Shown here piece after piece: positions 1-13,800 of a stretch of DNA of 64,000 nt; within the stretch, counting starts at the first letter, position 1; each line of letters begins with the position of its first letter. The notes under the pieces are model-generated. The model was not told the DNA's origin. It searched no databases and saw only the letters and a program-made list of their open reading frames with translations. This DNA comes from Sclerotinia nivalis (taxonomy: Eukaryota; Ascomycota; Leotiomycetes; Helotiales; Sclerotiniaceae). The position numbers and the translations under genes are program-made. The DNA is taken from the NCBI GenBank assembly GCA_029531795.1, contig JAPEIS010000013.1, positions 1,364,001 through 1,428,000 of the forward strand, given 5' to 3'.

Positions 1-409
1 TTTTATCACAAGATTCAAATCGTTCGTCGTGCAGAGATGTTTGTGGAGGGGCTTTGAGGTGTTAGAAGCGGTGCGCAAATTGAAAGGAACAACTCCTCGC
101 TTACTAAGCCCAATTTAAGATCGCAATGGAGAGGAAATGGTATTTGATTTATAGGAGAGGCAAGAGAGCATACGACAATAAGGATGTTGTATTTAACTTT
201 GTTTCCTCAACTTTATTTTTATTATTATATTACCGGAGCAAGATCAAGTTTCAATAATGGCAGTAAAATATCAAATTGTTTTTATTCAATTTTAATGAAT
301 GAATTGCTATGGATGAGAGGATGTTCCAACGGAAGGATGTTCTTGAATATCTTTGGTCAAGTTTTAAATTTGGATTTGGTATATACCAATCTACCAATCT
401 GATTCTACA
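1..409. other. Intergenic/3' flank of EXO84
   Basis: This AT-rich stretch follows the stop codon of the minus-strand EXO84 gene. The short reading frames here have no recognisable composition or domain and I treat them as chance. I see no RNA gene or repeat. Confidence 0.6.
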
Positions 410-2590
410 CTATGCCAAACCTAAGCCTAAGCCTTTAGGTCCGTTGTTGAAAACATCTATCGAATTTGAACCAATGAGGCTGCTAAAGTCTAAACCAACT
501 TCGGAGAGCATTCTGGCATGCTCTCTTGCCTGATCCATACATTCCGTCCATACTTGACCATTCTTCTCAGTGCTGCTCAGCTGTCGGGCAAGAATAACAT
601 TGAATGCATCAACCTGCTCTTTGGCCCATTTTACACAGGCGCTCATAAGTGGCTGCGGAAAGCATGCTTGGAATGTTGAGACAGTATTCCGTATTATTGT
701 AAAATATACGAATGATACCTCCCAAATATATTGACGGAGGTTACCTTCAAAGATACATTGCCTTTTAAACCAATTAGTGAAGCCCACTGAATGGAATTTT
801 TTTACTAATACCTTGATCTCTTATGAATGATGTCCCCTCGAGCTTCTAAATACGCTTCTCTCGCTCGATCCTCGAAGCCGAGGCTAGTTAACCAGCCGAT
901 ATTGCGTTTAACTTTTTTGGGCTCATTATGTGTATCGACTAACTCACGGGTGATGAGTTCTGCAAGTCTGGTTGCCCTTTCATCGGCTTTGAAGCTAATG
1001 AAGTCCTGGGCGACAACATTGCTTTTGAGACCTTTGGCCAAGGAATTTAGTTTCGCGACATGTTGTACCGCAGTGTCAAAATGTTGCAGGGCGATGTCGA
1101 TATCCAACTCATCAACCTGACTTTCTACCCACCGCAGATTTTGCTGCTTGCCATCAACTTCGATAAGCATATCTTTGATGTCTGAAAGAGTCTCGAGTAA
1201 GTCTGTCTTTTTTAACAATCCTGGGTCCCGTGAAGCAAAGTAGTTGATTGTTTCCTTAGCTTTATTGCTTGTTTCCATTTCTGATCGGAGGCCTTTGTGG
1301 AGCTCTTCTACCGCTTTTCGGAAGTTCATCATAAGGGAGGACTTTTCATTGTCGCCCGGTTTTTCAGTTCGATAGGTAAAAGATTCCTGGCCTACACCCC
1401 TGATCATGATTGCATCAGCCAACTTGTTACGCACACTCGTTCCTTCACTCGTTCCTGCAAGGTCAACAATTTCAATGTCTAATAATGGCCAGCATCTGTC
1501 TGCCACCAACTTCGATGGCGCCTGTCGTTGATCTGCGCCTTCGACTTTTCGCTTTTTCCTGGACGCAACAAGAAGATGATCATTCAATAACACGATCTGC
1601 ATCGCTCGTCTAGATTTCCAGGTAGCATTGTCAAGCTCTATCCACAGCCCAGCGTTCTGCACCACGTGACGGCCAGGGGCAGCAGGTAGAAACTTTTGGG
1701 AGCCTTCAATAGTCTTCCATAAAGCCTAACAAAATTAGTACCTCTAAAAAACTCGAAAAAAGATGGACATACTTGTAGCTGCGAGTTCCACATCGCAGTT
1801 CGGTCTGCCACAGAACTTCGCCTGTCTCTCTTACTCAAAGTTGGCTGGAAGCCGTCGAAATCAGTTGATGAGGAGGATGGACCTTGTGAAGTCGTTCTGA
1901 GGGCAGTAGTATTGGTTTTAAGTTCAGCCATTAAATTCCGGAGTGCGCGCATCTCCCCTTTGAGCTTTTCTGCCTCTTTACTAATCTTTATGAACTGTGT
2001 CCGATTTTGATAAATGTTTTGTTGTAAATCCGTAGAAGTACGATTCTTCATCTTTCTTAAATTGTTTTGGTAATCCTCAATATCTTGTTCCGAAGCATCA
2101 CTTAATAGACCCGCTACATATACATCTGGCCTCAAATTTGGATCGCGTAAAGCTCTCTGGTCTACTACTAAGCCAGGTCCTCTCGCCGGCGACGGACCCC
2201 GTCCACGGTCATTTGCTGGGGCATACTGAGCTGGCAAATTGGGAACAGAGGGAAGAGGAGGAGCGGAAGGGTCGAAGTCGGGGGGAAGATTATTAAATCG
2301 AGTAGAGTATCGCCGTTTCACCAAATCTGAAGTCTATGGCGGCGCGTATTAGCAGCTATTCAAGAAACCACCAGGGCTTTTAATTGGAAAAACTAATAAG
2401 ACCTCCGACATACCTTGCCACCAGGTTGAGGACGTTGCGCGGGCGGAGTATTGAAAGACGGCTGTCCAGCATTTCGTGGACCATCTCCTCCAGTTTGTGG
2501 AATTGGGCCGGATATCTGTTTGGGGGCACTTATTGCTGGACGACCTTTTCTCTTGGTCCTTAAAGACACGCCTTTTCTTTCATCCGACAT
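410..2590 (-). CDS. EXO84: Exocyst complex component EXO84
   Basis: Subunit of the octameric exocyst, which tethers secretory vesicles to the plasma membrane at sites of polar growth. Four coding exons join in frame: 2590-2414, 2333-1773, 1725-812 and 761-410, giving 667 aa. Introns have GT..AG ends; the last is about 50 nt with a CTAAT branch-like site. The N-terminus is basic and Pro-rich. Residues about 110-190 form the Vps51/Exo84-like coiled coil. A PH-like domain starts near residue 260 (GLWIELDNATWKSRRAM, then VLLNDHLLVASRKKRK). The last exon holds the conserved Exo84 C-terminal helical region (ISFVYFT-like block, VKWAKEQVDAFN). Length and domain order match fungal Exo84. The start is the only ATG upstream of the in-frame first exon. 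The gene diverges from TOM20. Confidence 0.93.
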
Positions 2591-3162
2591 GTTGCAGTTT
2601 TAGTAGCAGAAAAGACGAGTTACACCGAGAAGTACTGTGCTAGACAGTTGTATATCGAAAAGGAAGGTGTTTAAGGTTCAGGTTGTTCCATAAGCATTTA
2701 TGCTGGAGTAACAGTAACCGAAAAGGAGCAAGCGTTCCCGCACGTATGTCAGGTCCTTCAGTACCTGAATTGGCTCCAGTTACATTTGATAGGAAGAAAG
2801 TCAATAAATTTTTTTTCCAAGAGTACTTTATTATGGTAAAAAAATGCACGCTAATAATTAAAGTGTGAAGTTTATGTCTATATAACAAGTTATGATGACG
2901 AACCTCACCTTAGTACACTCACTACCCGTAAGTACCAATCTGACAAGGCGCGACGATTGTCCTTTCAAAATATTTGGTGGGCGGATTTAGATTGGTCCGA
3001 GAGCCGCTGGACCTAAAATTCCCAAAATTTATCGATAGCTCTAAGAACATTTCTGAGCTTTTGGAGACTAAATCAACCTCAATCATACCATAGACGACCA
3101 TAGCCGGCCGCTTCAGTTGTCTCCCCGACTCCTCCTTTAATATCATATAAAATCTTTACAAA
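2591..3162. promoter_or_regulatory. Divergent promoter region, EXO84/TOM20
   Basis: This 572-nt gap lies between two divergently read starts and must hold both promoters and 5' leaders. Short frames on both strands around 2640-2890 show no family signature. No specific regulatory motif can be assigned by eye. Confidence 0.45.
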
Positions 3163-3840
3163 ATGGTTCAAACTTCCACAATTGTCGCTGCCAGTGTTGG
3201 CACAGTTGCTACAGGATTGGTCGGTACGTGATTTCCATTCTTGATTAGAATTTCGAAGTCTGCTAACGAACTTTATTATAGCCTACGCAATTTATTTCGA
3301 TCATAAGAGACGCACCGATCCAAACTTTCGCAAACAATTGAAGAAAGAATCGAAACGACAAGCAAAAGCTGCGAAGGAGGAAGCGGAAGCCCACAATGAG
3401 AGACAAAAAGAAGTTATCAAGGCAGTAGTTCTAGAAGCCAAGGAGGATGGATTCCCGGTAGACGTAGAGGAGAAAGAGGCATATTTCATGTCAGAAGTTG
3501 CCAGAGGTGAAGATTTAAGCTCAAATGGTGAGTTGCCTTTGAAGAAAACTAAATCCAGAATCTAATACTCGAGTATAGGTGGCGACCCCATAGAAGCAGC
3601 ACTCTGTTTTTACAAGGCACTTAAAGTTTACCCTCAACCAAATGATTTGATATCTATTTATGACAAGACCGTGCCAAAGGTAGCTCCTCGGATCCTGTTT
3701 CATTGACAAAAAGACTGACAAACTTCTAGCCTGTCCTCGATATTCTTGCAGAAATGATTGCAGCCGATGCAGCTTTAGACGTTGGACCATTTGGTGGCAG
3801 CCCTTCTGATAGTGGTATACCCAATGTTGGCCTTGATTAG
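3163..3840 (+). CDS. TOM20: Mitochondrial import receptor subunit TOM20
   Basis: Outer-membrane receptor of the TOM complex that binds presequences of mitochondrial precursors. Four exons, 3163-3223, 3282-3527, 3579-3679 and 3730-3840, join in frame to 172 aa. The N-terminus is a single membrane anchor (about residues 5-26, ending [11 protein letters not shown]). It is followed by the typical charged linker, [19 protein letters not shown], and a long Lys/Glu helix. The cytosolic receptor fold contains the TPR-like segment [20 protein letters not shown] and the stretch [13 protein letters not shown], both diagnostic of the MAS20/TOM20 family. The acidic/Gly tail ends NVGLD. All three introns are about 50-58 nt. 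Size and anchor placement are normal for fungi. Confidence 0.95.
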
Positions 3841-4812
3841 TCTGGCTGTTGTTTTAATATACATGTATCCTGAACCCCTCCGCTCTTCATCATGACCCAA
3901 CCTTTTTACCGAATTTCACGAACGGCAACTGGATAATGTCGAAACCCCAAGGTGGACTTGTGTAATAGTCCAATGTATATCAATCAGCATGCTTGGCGTC
4001 CTCAGGCTCTCGCATTACGCATTACGTCTAATTTGTACATAGTGTCCATACTGCCAATATGCGCCCTGCTTGTTATTTACGACGCTGCAAAGAGCCGTAT
4101 GTAATGCAAATCAGGTCAGCCAGATTCATTGTTATACCCCGGCAACCTGCAGGCCGCTTGTTTTACATTCCCCGCATTCAATGCTATTTGGCGTGAAAGG
4201 TGTCAGATAGTGAGCATACCACTACCCTAAAGTAAAGATTGTTCGAACGGTATTCAAACTGTTAGGACTCATTGAGAGGTTGATAGCTCGAGCGTGTCCG
4301 GAGTAGAGTCACCATATCTAACCATTCGGCACCAAACCTTCAACGTGTGTATGATGGAAATGTGACAGGAAGATTGTAATAGAATTCATATCATGTCATC
4401 TCCATTCCAAAATCCTAACAAGATATTTATGTGATCTATTTTGAGGATAAGAGAGTAGCGGAGTTGGATACCTTTTAGTATCCGTATCGGTAGTGAAATG
4501 CTTGTTCTAGACTCGTTCCTGGCCTTTCTCTGTCTCCTTTACTTTTAACTCCCGCTTGCATGACGCTAGACCTAGCGAACGGGACGATTAGAGTGACAGG
4601 GGTAGATCGCGGTCGCGACAACACCAAAATCAATGTAATCAAATCAGCATTAACATTTTGGTCCTACACCCACTTCCTACCACAAGAGTCAACAAATTCA
4701 CCTCCGTACAAATTACCATAAATCTGCCACTTTACTGCGATCTTTTTACAACATAAGAAAATAAAACACATCGGGGATGAATACAACCTAATAAATCACA
4801 ACCTTACCAGCC
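3841..4812. promoter_or_regulatory. Intergenic region and presumed leader of dynein heavy chain
   Basis: This 972-nt gap holds the TOM20 3' end and the dynein promoter/leader. A CA-rich, G-poor stretch just before 4813 (about 4690-4812) looks like a 5' untranslated leader. A short direct repeat, cgcattacgcattacg, lies near 4013. No coding signal was found. Confidence 0.5.
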
Positions 4813-7800
4813 ATGAGCTTGCTTGATTCCTCCGCAAGTTCCTCCGGAAATGGAGCAAACGGAGTCGGAACGAGCGCATTTTCGTCGATAGAACCCAAGA
4901 TAATTGTTGAGTTTCTTGCGTCCGTCCTTCAAATCACTTTAGGAGCAACCAGACATGAGCTTGAGCATACGGGCAGTCTCCTTTCCGAAGCCAGATACTC
5001 TGATACCGCTCAGCGATGTACCAGATTTGCCTCAGAGTCTCAAATAGCAGTAATATATGTACAGAAGGATGTAGTTTCACAGAGAGAAGGGGATTCCACA
5101 AATGAACCAAGTAAGCACGCTGGTCGTTTGATACTGGTGAATGTTGGTTAACATGAGTGCAGGCTCGATTTCGTACAACTATAGCTTAGCTTCCGATATA
5201 TCCTCCTCTCCTTCAACAACCGCCTCAGTGGCTTTTATGAAGGGGCCTCAGCCTTTAGACTCTTCGATACCCATTTCTTCTCAAATACAACTTATTAATT
5301 TACCTGGCGCAGCATCACCGAACGATACCACGAATGGCCAGGCGGGAGCTACTATTCTGCATTCATTTGTGCATCTAGCGCTGGCGCCATATTTTGATGC
5401 ATATACAAAGACACAACAGACGGGGAGTGGAGGCCGAGGTAGACCGGAACTCGAGGCTAAAACTGGAGTTTCCGCTACCAAGAAGAAGTTAGCAGAGCTG
5501 GAGTTGGCTTTGCGACATCTCCAGGAGAACGTTGACATTCCAGACTTGACACTTCCACTCCACCCTATGGTGCAGCATGCACTTGATGAAGCAGCTGCTC
5601 GTAATGCCAAGGCAACAGTAGAGGCCATTCCTGAAAGACTAATGCAAGACAGTACTTTCCTCAACAACCTGCAATCTTTAGTAAACGGATGGATTAAGTC
5701 GATACAAGCTATTACAAAGATGTCGCGAGATCCTACAAGCGGTACTGCATCACAGGAAATTCAGTTTTGGCTCGCTATGGAGTCGACACTTGAGCATATC
5801 GGTGCACAACTATCCAGCGATGGAGTAATGCTTACACTTGAGATTTTAAGACATGCCAAACGTTTCCAGGCCACTCTCAGTTTTACATCCGATACTGGGC
5901 TGAAAGAGTCGACCGACAAGGTACAAAAGTACAACCAACTCATGCGAGATTTCCCTCTTGACGAATTACTTTCGGCAACCTCATTGCAGAAGGTTGGAGA
6001 TGCATTGGGTCTCATTTTTGGACACTTGAACAAAAAATTGCGTATTTGCCCATACCCAGTTCGACGTGCGTTGCCACTGGTGGAAGCAATCTCTGCAGAT
6101 CTTGACACTCGCCTCCACTCTCTACTTCACGGCCGCTCGTTGATGCACTTGGAGTATCGAGATTTCAGAAAGTTGATGTCCGTCGCTGATTCTATCTGGG
6201 CCATCTGGGATGATAATTTAAAGGAGTTTACTAATGTTGCTCGAGAAGTGACACGTCGAAGAAACGAGAAATTCATGCCTATCAAAATCATTGGAAAGCA
6301 TGCGGAGCTTCAAGCACGTCTAAAATATGTGAGCACCTTTAGAGACAACCATGAGCAACTACAGCGAACAATAGTCAACGTTTTGGCTCCCAAGGCTGGT
6401 GAAGACGCACCAGACGGTGGAGCCAATGGAGTTGTTTTAGTCGAGGAGATGGGTGACGTTGACGCTGTTGAGGAAATTAAGCAGGCTTGGGCTGCATTGA
6501 ACAATGTAGATATGCTTGACGTTTCTCCTGAAGGAACCCAGCTGTGGATCCAAGCGGAGAGTACCTATAACGAGCGAACATCGCGCGTCGAGAACTCAAT
6601 TATTGCCCGATTGCGAGATCGACTAGCCACCGCCAAAACAGCAAGTGAAATGTTTCGAGTATTTTCTAAATTCAATGCTCTATTTGTCCGACCAAAGATT
6701 CGTGGAGCCATTACAGAATATCAAACACAACTTATTGACAATGTCAAACATGATATCTCGTCCTTACACGAGCGATTCAAGCAGCAATACGGCCATTCAG
6801 AAGCTCACGCGATGGCACAGCTTAGAGATTTGCCGCCGGTTTCAGGGGCGATCATCTGGGCTCGTCAAATCGAGAAACAACTTAATGGATATATGAAGAA
6901 AGTCGAAGACGTACTTGGAACCGAATGGGCACTTCATGCCGAGGGACAAAAGCTTCTCAGTGATAGTAATCTTTTCCGCAACAAGTTGGACACTCGACCA
7001 ATCTTTGAGGCATGGCTTCATGATGTGCAACGGAAGCATGTTACCATTTCTGGAAGGCTTTTCAACATAAATAAGATCCGCGCAGCAAACAATGCATTGG
7101 AACTAGCTGTCAATTTTGACCATCAGGTCATTGCGCTATTTAAGGAAACCCGAAACTTACAGTGGTTGAGCTACCCCGTTCCTCATCAGATCAACAACAT
7201 ATCAAAAGACGCAAAGCGTGTATACCCCTACGCTGTCAGTCTCATGGAAACCGTTCGGACGTTCACACAAACCAGTCGTCAGATAGCCGATATGGCCGAT
7301 GTTCAAATACTTCTAAGCGGTTATCAGAACGAGGTTCAGGCCTTGATTGCTCGTGGAGTTACTTTGAAGTGGGAGTCATTCGTGCACTCGTATGACATTC
7401 ATATCAAACCTACATACACTAAAGGCTCAATTGAACCTGCCATTGCCAATAGGACCGAGAGCAAGCATGTGCAATTCGTCCGCGAGATTGCTGCATCAGT
7501 CGCTTTGTTACAAAGCAAGGCTGAAACTCTCGCTTCCATAAATGCAACAATCCAAAAGACTTTGGCAGAGTTAGACAAGTGTCCTTATGAGGTAGCTGCA
7601 TTCCAGGCTCGTTTGGAGACAATACAGATGGCAGTTGATCAACTGAACCTCGAAAACTACGTCAACTTACCTTATTGGGTCAAACAGATGAACGAGCGTA
7701 TCAAGGTCACCCTTCTGAGGCGTTTACAACAATCAATTGAAGTGTGGATTGATACTTTCGAAGATGGACGATCCGATGGTGTCAATGATGATAGTCGCAG

Positions 7801-10800
7801 AAAACACTTCAGTATTTTGACCGAGTCTCCGCCTGAGAACAAACCATCCATGAAACGTCTGGTTCATGAAATCTCCATGCGCAACCAAGTCATCTATTTG
7901 GACCCACCTTTAGAATATGCTAGAGCCAGCTGGTTTTCTCAATTACATGATTGGCTTGGAGTCGTATGCCATCTTCGTAAGGTCAAAGCTTCTCGATATG
8001 TCATGACCCTAGGAACGACTAAGGATCCGGAACAGCTGTTCACTGAGCTTCCGCGAGATTGTGCGGATGAACTTCTAAGAGCGTACAAATGCGTTGAAGC
8101 AAAACTGCACGAGATTAGCCTCTACGTTGACAAATGGCTACAATTTCAATCACTATGGGATCTTCAATCTGATCTCGTGTATGAAACCTTAGGCGAACAG
8201 TTATCAAAGTGGCTCCAGCTTTTGCAAGAGATTAGAAAGACTCGCTCTACTTTCGACACAACTGAAGTGAGTCGATCGTTCGGACATCTTACCATCGACT
8301 ACGATCAAGTCCAAACAAAGGTCAATGCCAAGTATGACCAGTGGCAACACGAAATCTTGATCAAATTTGGGAGTCGTCTTGGGAATCGTGTTCGTGAAGT
8401 TTATGCTGAGATTGAGAAGGCAAGACGTGATCTCGAAGTGCAGTCCTTAGAAGCATCATCTACGGCACAGGCTGTCCAATTCATCACCATCGTGCAGACT
8501 TGCAAGCGGAGGGTAAAAGCATGGGGCCCAGAAGTCGAAACTTTCAGACAAGGACAAACGACGCTTGTTCGACAAAGATATCAATTTCCCACAGACTGGT
8601 TGGGAGTTGAGCAAATTGACTCTGAATGGACCGCTCTCAATGAAATCTTAGCTCGGAAAGCTAAAATTGTGGAGGACCAGACTGATGCATTACGTGCCAA
8701 GATAACTGCAGAGGACAGGGTAGTAGGCGAAAAGATCGCAGAGATCACGGGCCAGTGGAACGAAGAAAAGCCTGTTTCTGGTACCATTGCTCCCGATGTG
8801 GCATCTGCAACTCTTACTTCTTTCGAAAGTCGTATCACCAAGTTGCACGAGGAGTCAGAAATGGTTGCTCGTGCAAAAGAGGCTTTAGATCTTCCAGCAA
8901 CTGCAGATACAGCACTCGTGGCTATTCTTGAAGAAGTCCAAGACTTCAAGTCTGTGTGGGCTGCTTTGTCCACGATATGGAAAAGCCTTAACGACCTCCG
9001 CGACATGCTGTGGACAAGCGTTCAGCCACGAAAACTACGATCTGCGATTGATGGTCTCATCAAGATGACCAAAGAAATGCCCAGCCGAATGAGACAATAT
9101 GCTGCATTTGAGCATATCCAAAACGTTCTTAGACAGTTTTTGAAGGTTAATCCCGTGGTTACAGATTTGAAATCTGAGGCTGTCAGAGACCGTCATTGGA
9201 ATAAGATCTTCAAGAATTTGAAGCCTGGAAAGCGCTATTCGCCAATATCTATGACTTTAGGAGAAGTTTGGGATCTGAATCTTGTCTCCACCGAGAAGAT
9301 TATCCGAGATATCATCGCACAGGCCCAAGGTGAAATGGCTTTGGAAGAGTTTTTGAAGCAGGTTCGCGAAGATTGGTCTAATTACTCACTAGATCTTGTG
9401 AATTATCAGAACAAATGCCGTCTTATTCGTGGCTGGGATGATTTGTTCGCAAAATGTAGTGAAAATCTGAACTCTTTACAAGCGATGAGGCACTCCCCAT
9501 ATTACAAGGAATTCGAAGAGGAAGCTGCATCATGGGAAGATAAGCTTAATCGTGTGCACGTACTTTTTGACGTATGGATTGACGTTCAGCGCCAATGGGT
9601 CTACCTCGAAGGTGTTTTCACTGGAAATGCAGATATCAAGCATCTCTTACCAATTGAGTCTTCAAGATTTCAAAACATCAACTCCGAATTCTTCGCAGTG
9701 ATGAAAAAGGTCTACAAACAGCCTTTCGTATTGGACGTACTCAACATATCTGGTGTTCAAAAATCATTAGAACGTCTCGCAGAGCTTTTGAACAAGATCC
9801 AAAAAGCTCTTGGTGAGTACCTTGAGAGAGAGCGTGTCTCATTTCCAAGATTTTACTTCGTCGGTGATGAGGACCTCCTTGAAATTATCGGCAATAGCAA
9901 CGATACATTGCGCATTGCCAAACACTTCAAGAAAATGTTTGCTGGCTTGTCTGGTTTGATTATGGATGAAGAACATGTCATTTCAGGATTCACTTCAAAA
10001 GAGGGTGAAGAAGTTCGACTCAAGAAGGAGATATCGTTGATCAAGACTCCAAAAATCAATGATTGGTTAACACTTCTTGAAAATAGCATGAAGTCAACTC
10101 TCGCGGAGTTGCTCGCAGATGCTGTTGAGCAGTACGAGGCAATCTTCACTGCTGATGATGTAGACCAAGAAGCTTTGAACCAATATATCTCAGCATTCCC
10201 GAGTCAAATAGTTGTCTTGGGTACGCAAGCTGTTTGGACATCATGTGTAGAGAAGGCTCTTGAAAATGAGGGTGCCGACCTGCAAAAGTTATTCGACCAG
10301 GAAGTTAAAGTACTGCGCCTCCTTGCATCCACTGTTTTAGGTGATCTCGACCCCATTCAGAGAAAACGATGCGAACACCTCATCACTGAGTGTGTCCACC
10401 AACGAGATGTCATTGAAAAGCTACGTAACCTCAATGCAAGCACACCTAATCATTACATGTGGCTTCTGCAAATGAGGTATGTCTACAAGCCAGAGGGCGA
10501 CTTCCTGCAACGTCTTTACATCAAAATGGCGAACGCGAAGCTCAATTATGGGTTTGAATACCTTGGTGTGGCAGAGCGTCTTGTCAGGACACCACTGACG
10601 GATCGATGTTTCTTGACACTCACGCAAGCTCTTTGTCAACGTCTCGGTGGCTCCCCTTATGGTCCAGCAGGCACAGGAAAGACGGAGTCCGTGAAAGCTC
10701 TAGGTGTTCAGCTAGGTCGATTTACCCTGGTATTCTGTTGTGATGACACTTTCGACTTCCAGGCCATGGGTCGCATTTTCCTTGGTCTTTGTCAAGTTGG

Positions 10801-13800
10801 TGCTTGGGGTTGTTTTGATGAGTTCAATCGACTTGAGGAACGTATCTTATCCGCCGTGTCCCAACAAGTCCAGAACATCCAACTCGGGTTGAAGCAAGGC
10901 GCGGAAGATGAGAAGTCTCAAATTGAACTGGTCGGTAGACAATTACATGTGAATGCTAATACCGGACTTTTCATCACGATGAATCCAGGTTATGCCGGTC
11001 GATCAAATTTGCCAGATAATTTGAAGAAATTATTCCGAAGTGTTGCCATGTCTAAGCCTGACAAAGAGCTTATCGCCGAAGTCATGTTGTACTCACAAGG
11101 ATTCAATCAAGCTAAACAGCTTTCCAAGCAGACAGTACCATTTTTTGATAGCTGTGCTGCTCGACTCTCCAAACAAGCTCACTACGACTTTGGATTGCGT
11201 GCCTTGAAGAGTGTGCTTGTCAGCTCTGGTGGTCTCAAACGTGCTCGTCTAACCAATTCCGATGGTAACCTCGGACCCGAAGAGGAAGTAGAACCACAGA
11301 TTATTGTCCAGAGTCTCCGCGAGACAATTGCACCTAAATTGATCAAGAGCGACGTGGAAATCATGAGAGCCATTGAAGCAGAGTCATTCCCGGGCGTTGA
11401 TTATATCCCCGCTAGCTTAGGCGACCTTCAGAATGCTATCAAGAGCCTCGCGAAAGAAAAGCATTTGGTAGTCAATGATACCTGGATGACTAAAATTCTT
11501 CAGCTCTACCAAATTCAAGGTATTCATCATGGTGTTATGATGGTCGGAAATTCTGGTTCTGGAAAGTCGGTAGCTTGGAAGGTCCTCTTACAAGCCTTAC
11601 AGCAAGTTGAGGGAGTTGAAGGTGTTTGCCATATCATAGATTCGAAAGTCATGTCGAAAGAAGCACTCTACGGTAATCTCGACTCAACCACTCGTGAATG
11701 GACCGATGGTCTATTCACAAGCATTCTTCGAAAGATTGTGGATAATTTACGTGGTGAAGAGTCAAAGAGACACTGGATTGTTTTTGATGGTGATGTAGAT
11801 CCTGAATGGGTTGAGAACTTGAACAGTGTTCTGGATGACAACAAACTCCTCACCTTACCTAATGGTGAACGTCTCAATCTTCCCGGAAACGTCAGAATTA
11901 TGTTCGAAGTTGAAACTTTGAAGTACGCTACGCTGGCAACTGTGAGTCGTTGTGGTATGGTCTGGTTCAGTGAGGATACTGTTACTCCCAACATGATGGT
12001 TTCGAATTACTTAGAAAAACTGAGGTCGGATGCGTTCGAGGACCTAGACGAAGATGCCGTGGCAACAGGACAGAGTGCTGCCCAAGCGCTGGAGATTCAA
12101 TCTCATGTGGCGGATCTTCTTCAAACATTCCTTACTACTGAAGATTTTATTATTAACGCCTTGGAACGTGCTGAAGGATTCAACCACATTATGGACTACA
12201 CTATCGCTCGTGTCCTAAATACACTTTTCTCGCTTTTAAACAAGGCTGTGCGAGACATCATCGAGTACAACTCTCAACATGTCGACTTCCCACTTGATCC
12301 AGATCAAATCGAATCCTTTATCGCCAAAAAGCTCCTTCTCGCCCTCGTATGGTCGTTGACTGGTGATTGTCCATTAGGAGATCGTAAGAGCTTTGGAGAT
12401 TGTCTAGCTGGGCTGGCCACATTTGGGAACCCCATATTAGGCGATAACTCTTCTCTAATCGATTTTGATGTGACCCTACCCCAAGCCGAATGGTCTTCAT
12501 GGCAAAATCAAGTACCCAGTATTGAAGTTAATACGCACTCCATTACGCAAACTGATGTGGTTATTCCTACGCTCGACACTGTGCGTCATGAAGATGTCCT
12601 ATACTCTTGGCTAGCAGAGCATAAGCCCTTGCTTTTGTGTGGTCCTCCTGGTTCCGGAAAAACGATGACCCTCTTCAGTGCTCTACGCAAACTTCCCAAC
12701 ATGGAGGTCGTTGGACTGAATTTCTCCAGTGCGACCACACCAGATTTGTTAATCAAGACATTTGAGCAATATTGTGAGTACAAGAAAACAGTAAACGGGG
12801 TTATGCTCTCTCCCACTCAAATTGGTCGCTGGCTTGTGCTATTCTGTGACGAAATCAACTTGCCCGCCCCAGACAAGTATGGTACGCAGAGAGCCATTTC
12901 TTTCTTGCGTCAGCTAGTGGAGCAAAACGGATTCTGGCGAACGTCCGATAAGACCTGGGTTACACTTGACCGCATTCAATTTGTCGGTGCTTGTAATCCT
13001 CCAACAGATGCTGGTCGAACACCCATGGGAGACCGTTTCTTGCGACACGCACCGCTCATCATGGTTGATTATCCAGGAGAGTTGTCTCTGCAACAGATTT
13101 ACGGCACTTTCAATAGCGCTGTTCTCAAGATTATTCCGGCCTTGAGAGGCTACTCCGAAGCATTGACGAAAGCTATGGTCAGGTTTTACACTGAATCACA
13201 GCAACGCTTCACACCTAAAATTCAACCGCATTACGTGTACAGTCCTCGTGAGCTTACCCGATGGGTTCGCGGTATCTATGAAGCCATTCGACCACTTGAG
13301 ACACTCAGCATTGAAGGTTTGGTCAGAATCTGGGCCCATGAAGCTCTGAGATTATTTCAAGATCGTCTTGTAGCTGAAGATGAGCGTAAATGGACCGATG
13401 ATGCTGTGCATCGCATTGCAACTGATTTCTTTCCTACTATCGATGAAGAAAGGGCTCTTGGTGGTCCAATTTTATTCTCCAACTGGCTCTCTAAGAATTA
13501 TGTTCCAGTCGACAGAGAACAACTGAGAGATTTCGTCAAGGCTCGTTTGAAGACTTTCTGTGAAGAAGAGGTTGATGTCCCACTTATTCTGTTCAACGAT
13601 GTTCTAGAGCACGTGCTTCGTATTGATCGTGTATTCAGACAACCGCAAGGTCATTTGATTCTTATTGGAGTCAGTGGAAGTGGTAAAACAACACTATCTC
13701 GATTTGTTGCCTGGATGAATGGTCTCAGAGTCTTTCAAATCAAGGTTCATGGTAAATATTCCGCCGAAGACTTTGATGACGATCTACGTGATGTTCTACG

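Noticed and set aside
2640..2888. Overlapping short frames on both strands in the EXO84/TOM20 spacer
   Set aside because: Neither matches a known family, and the position fits promoter/leader sequence.
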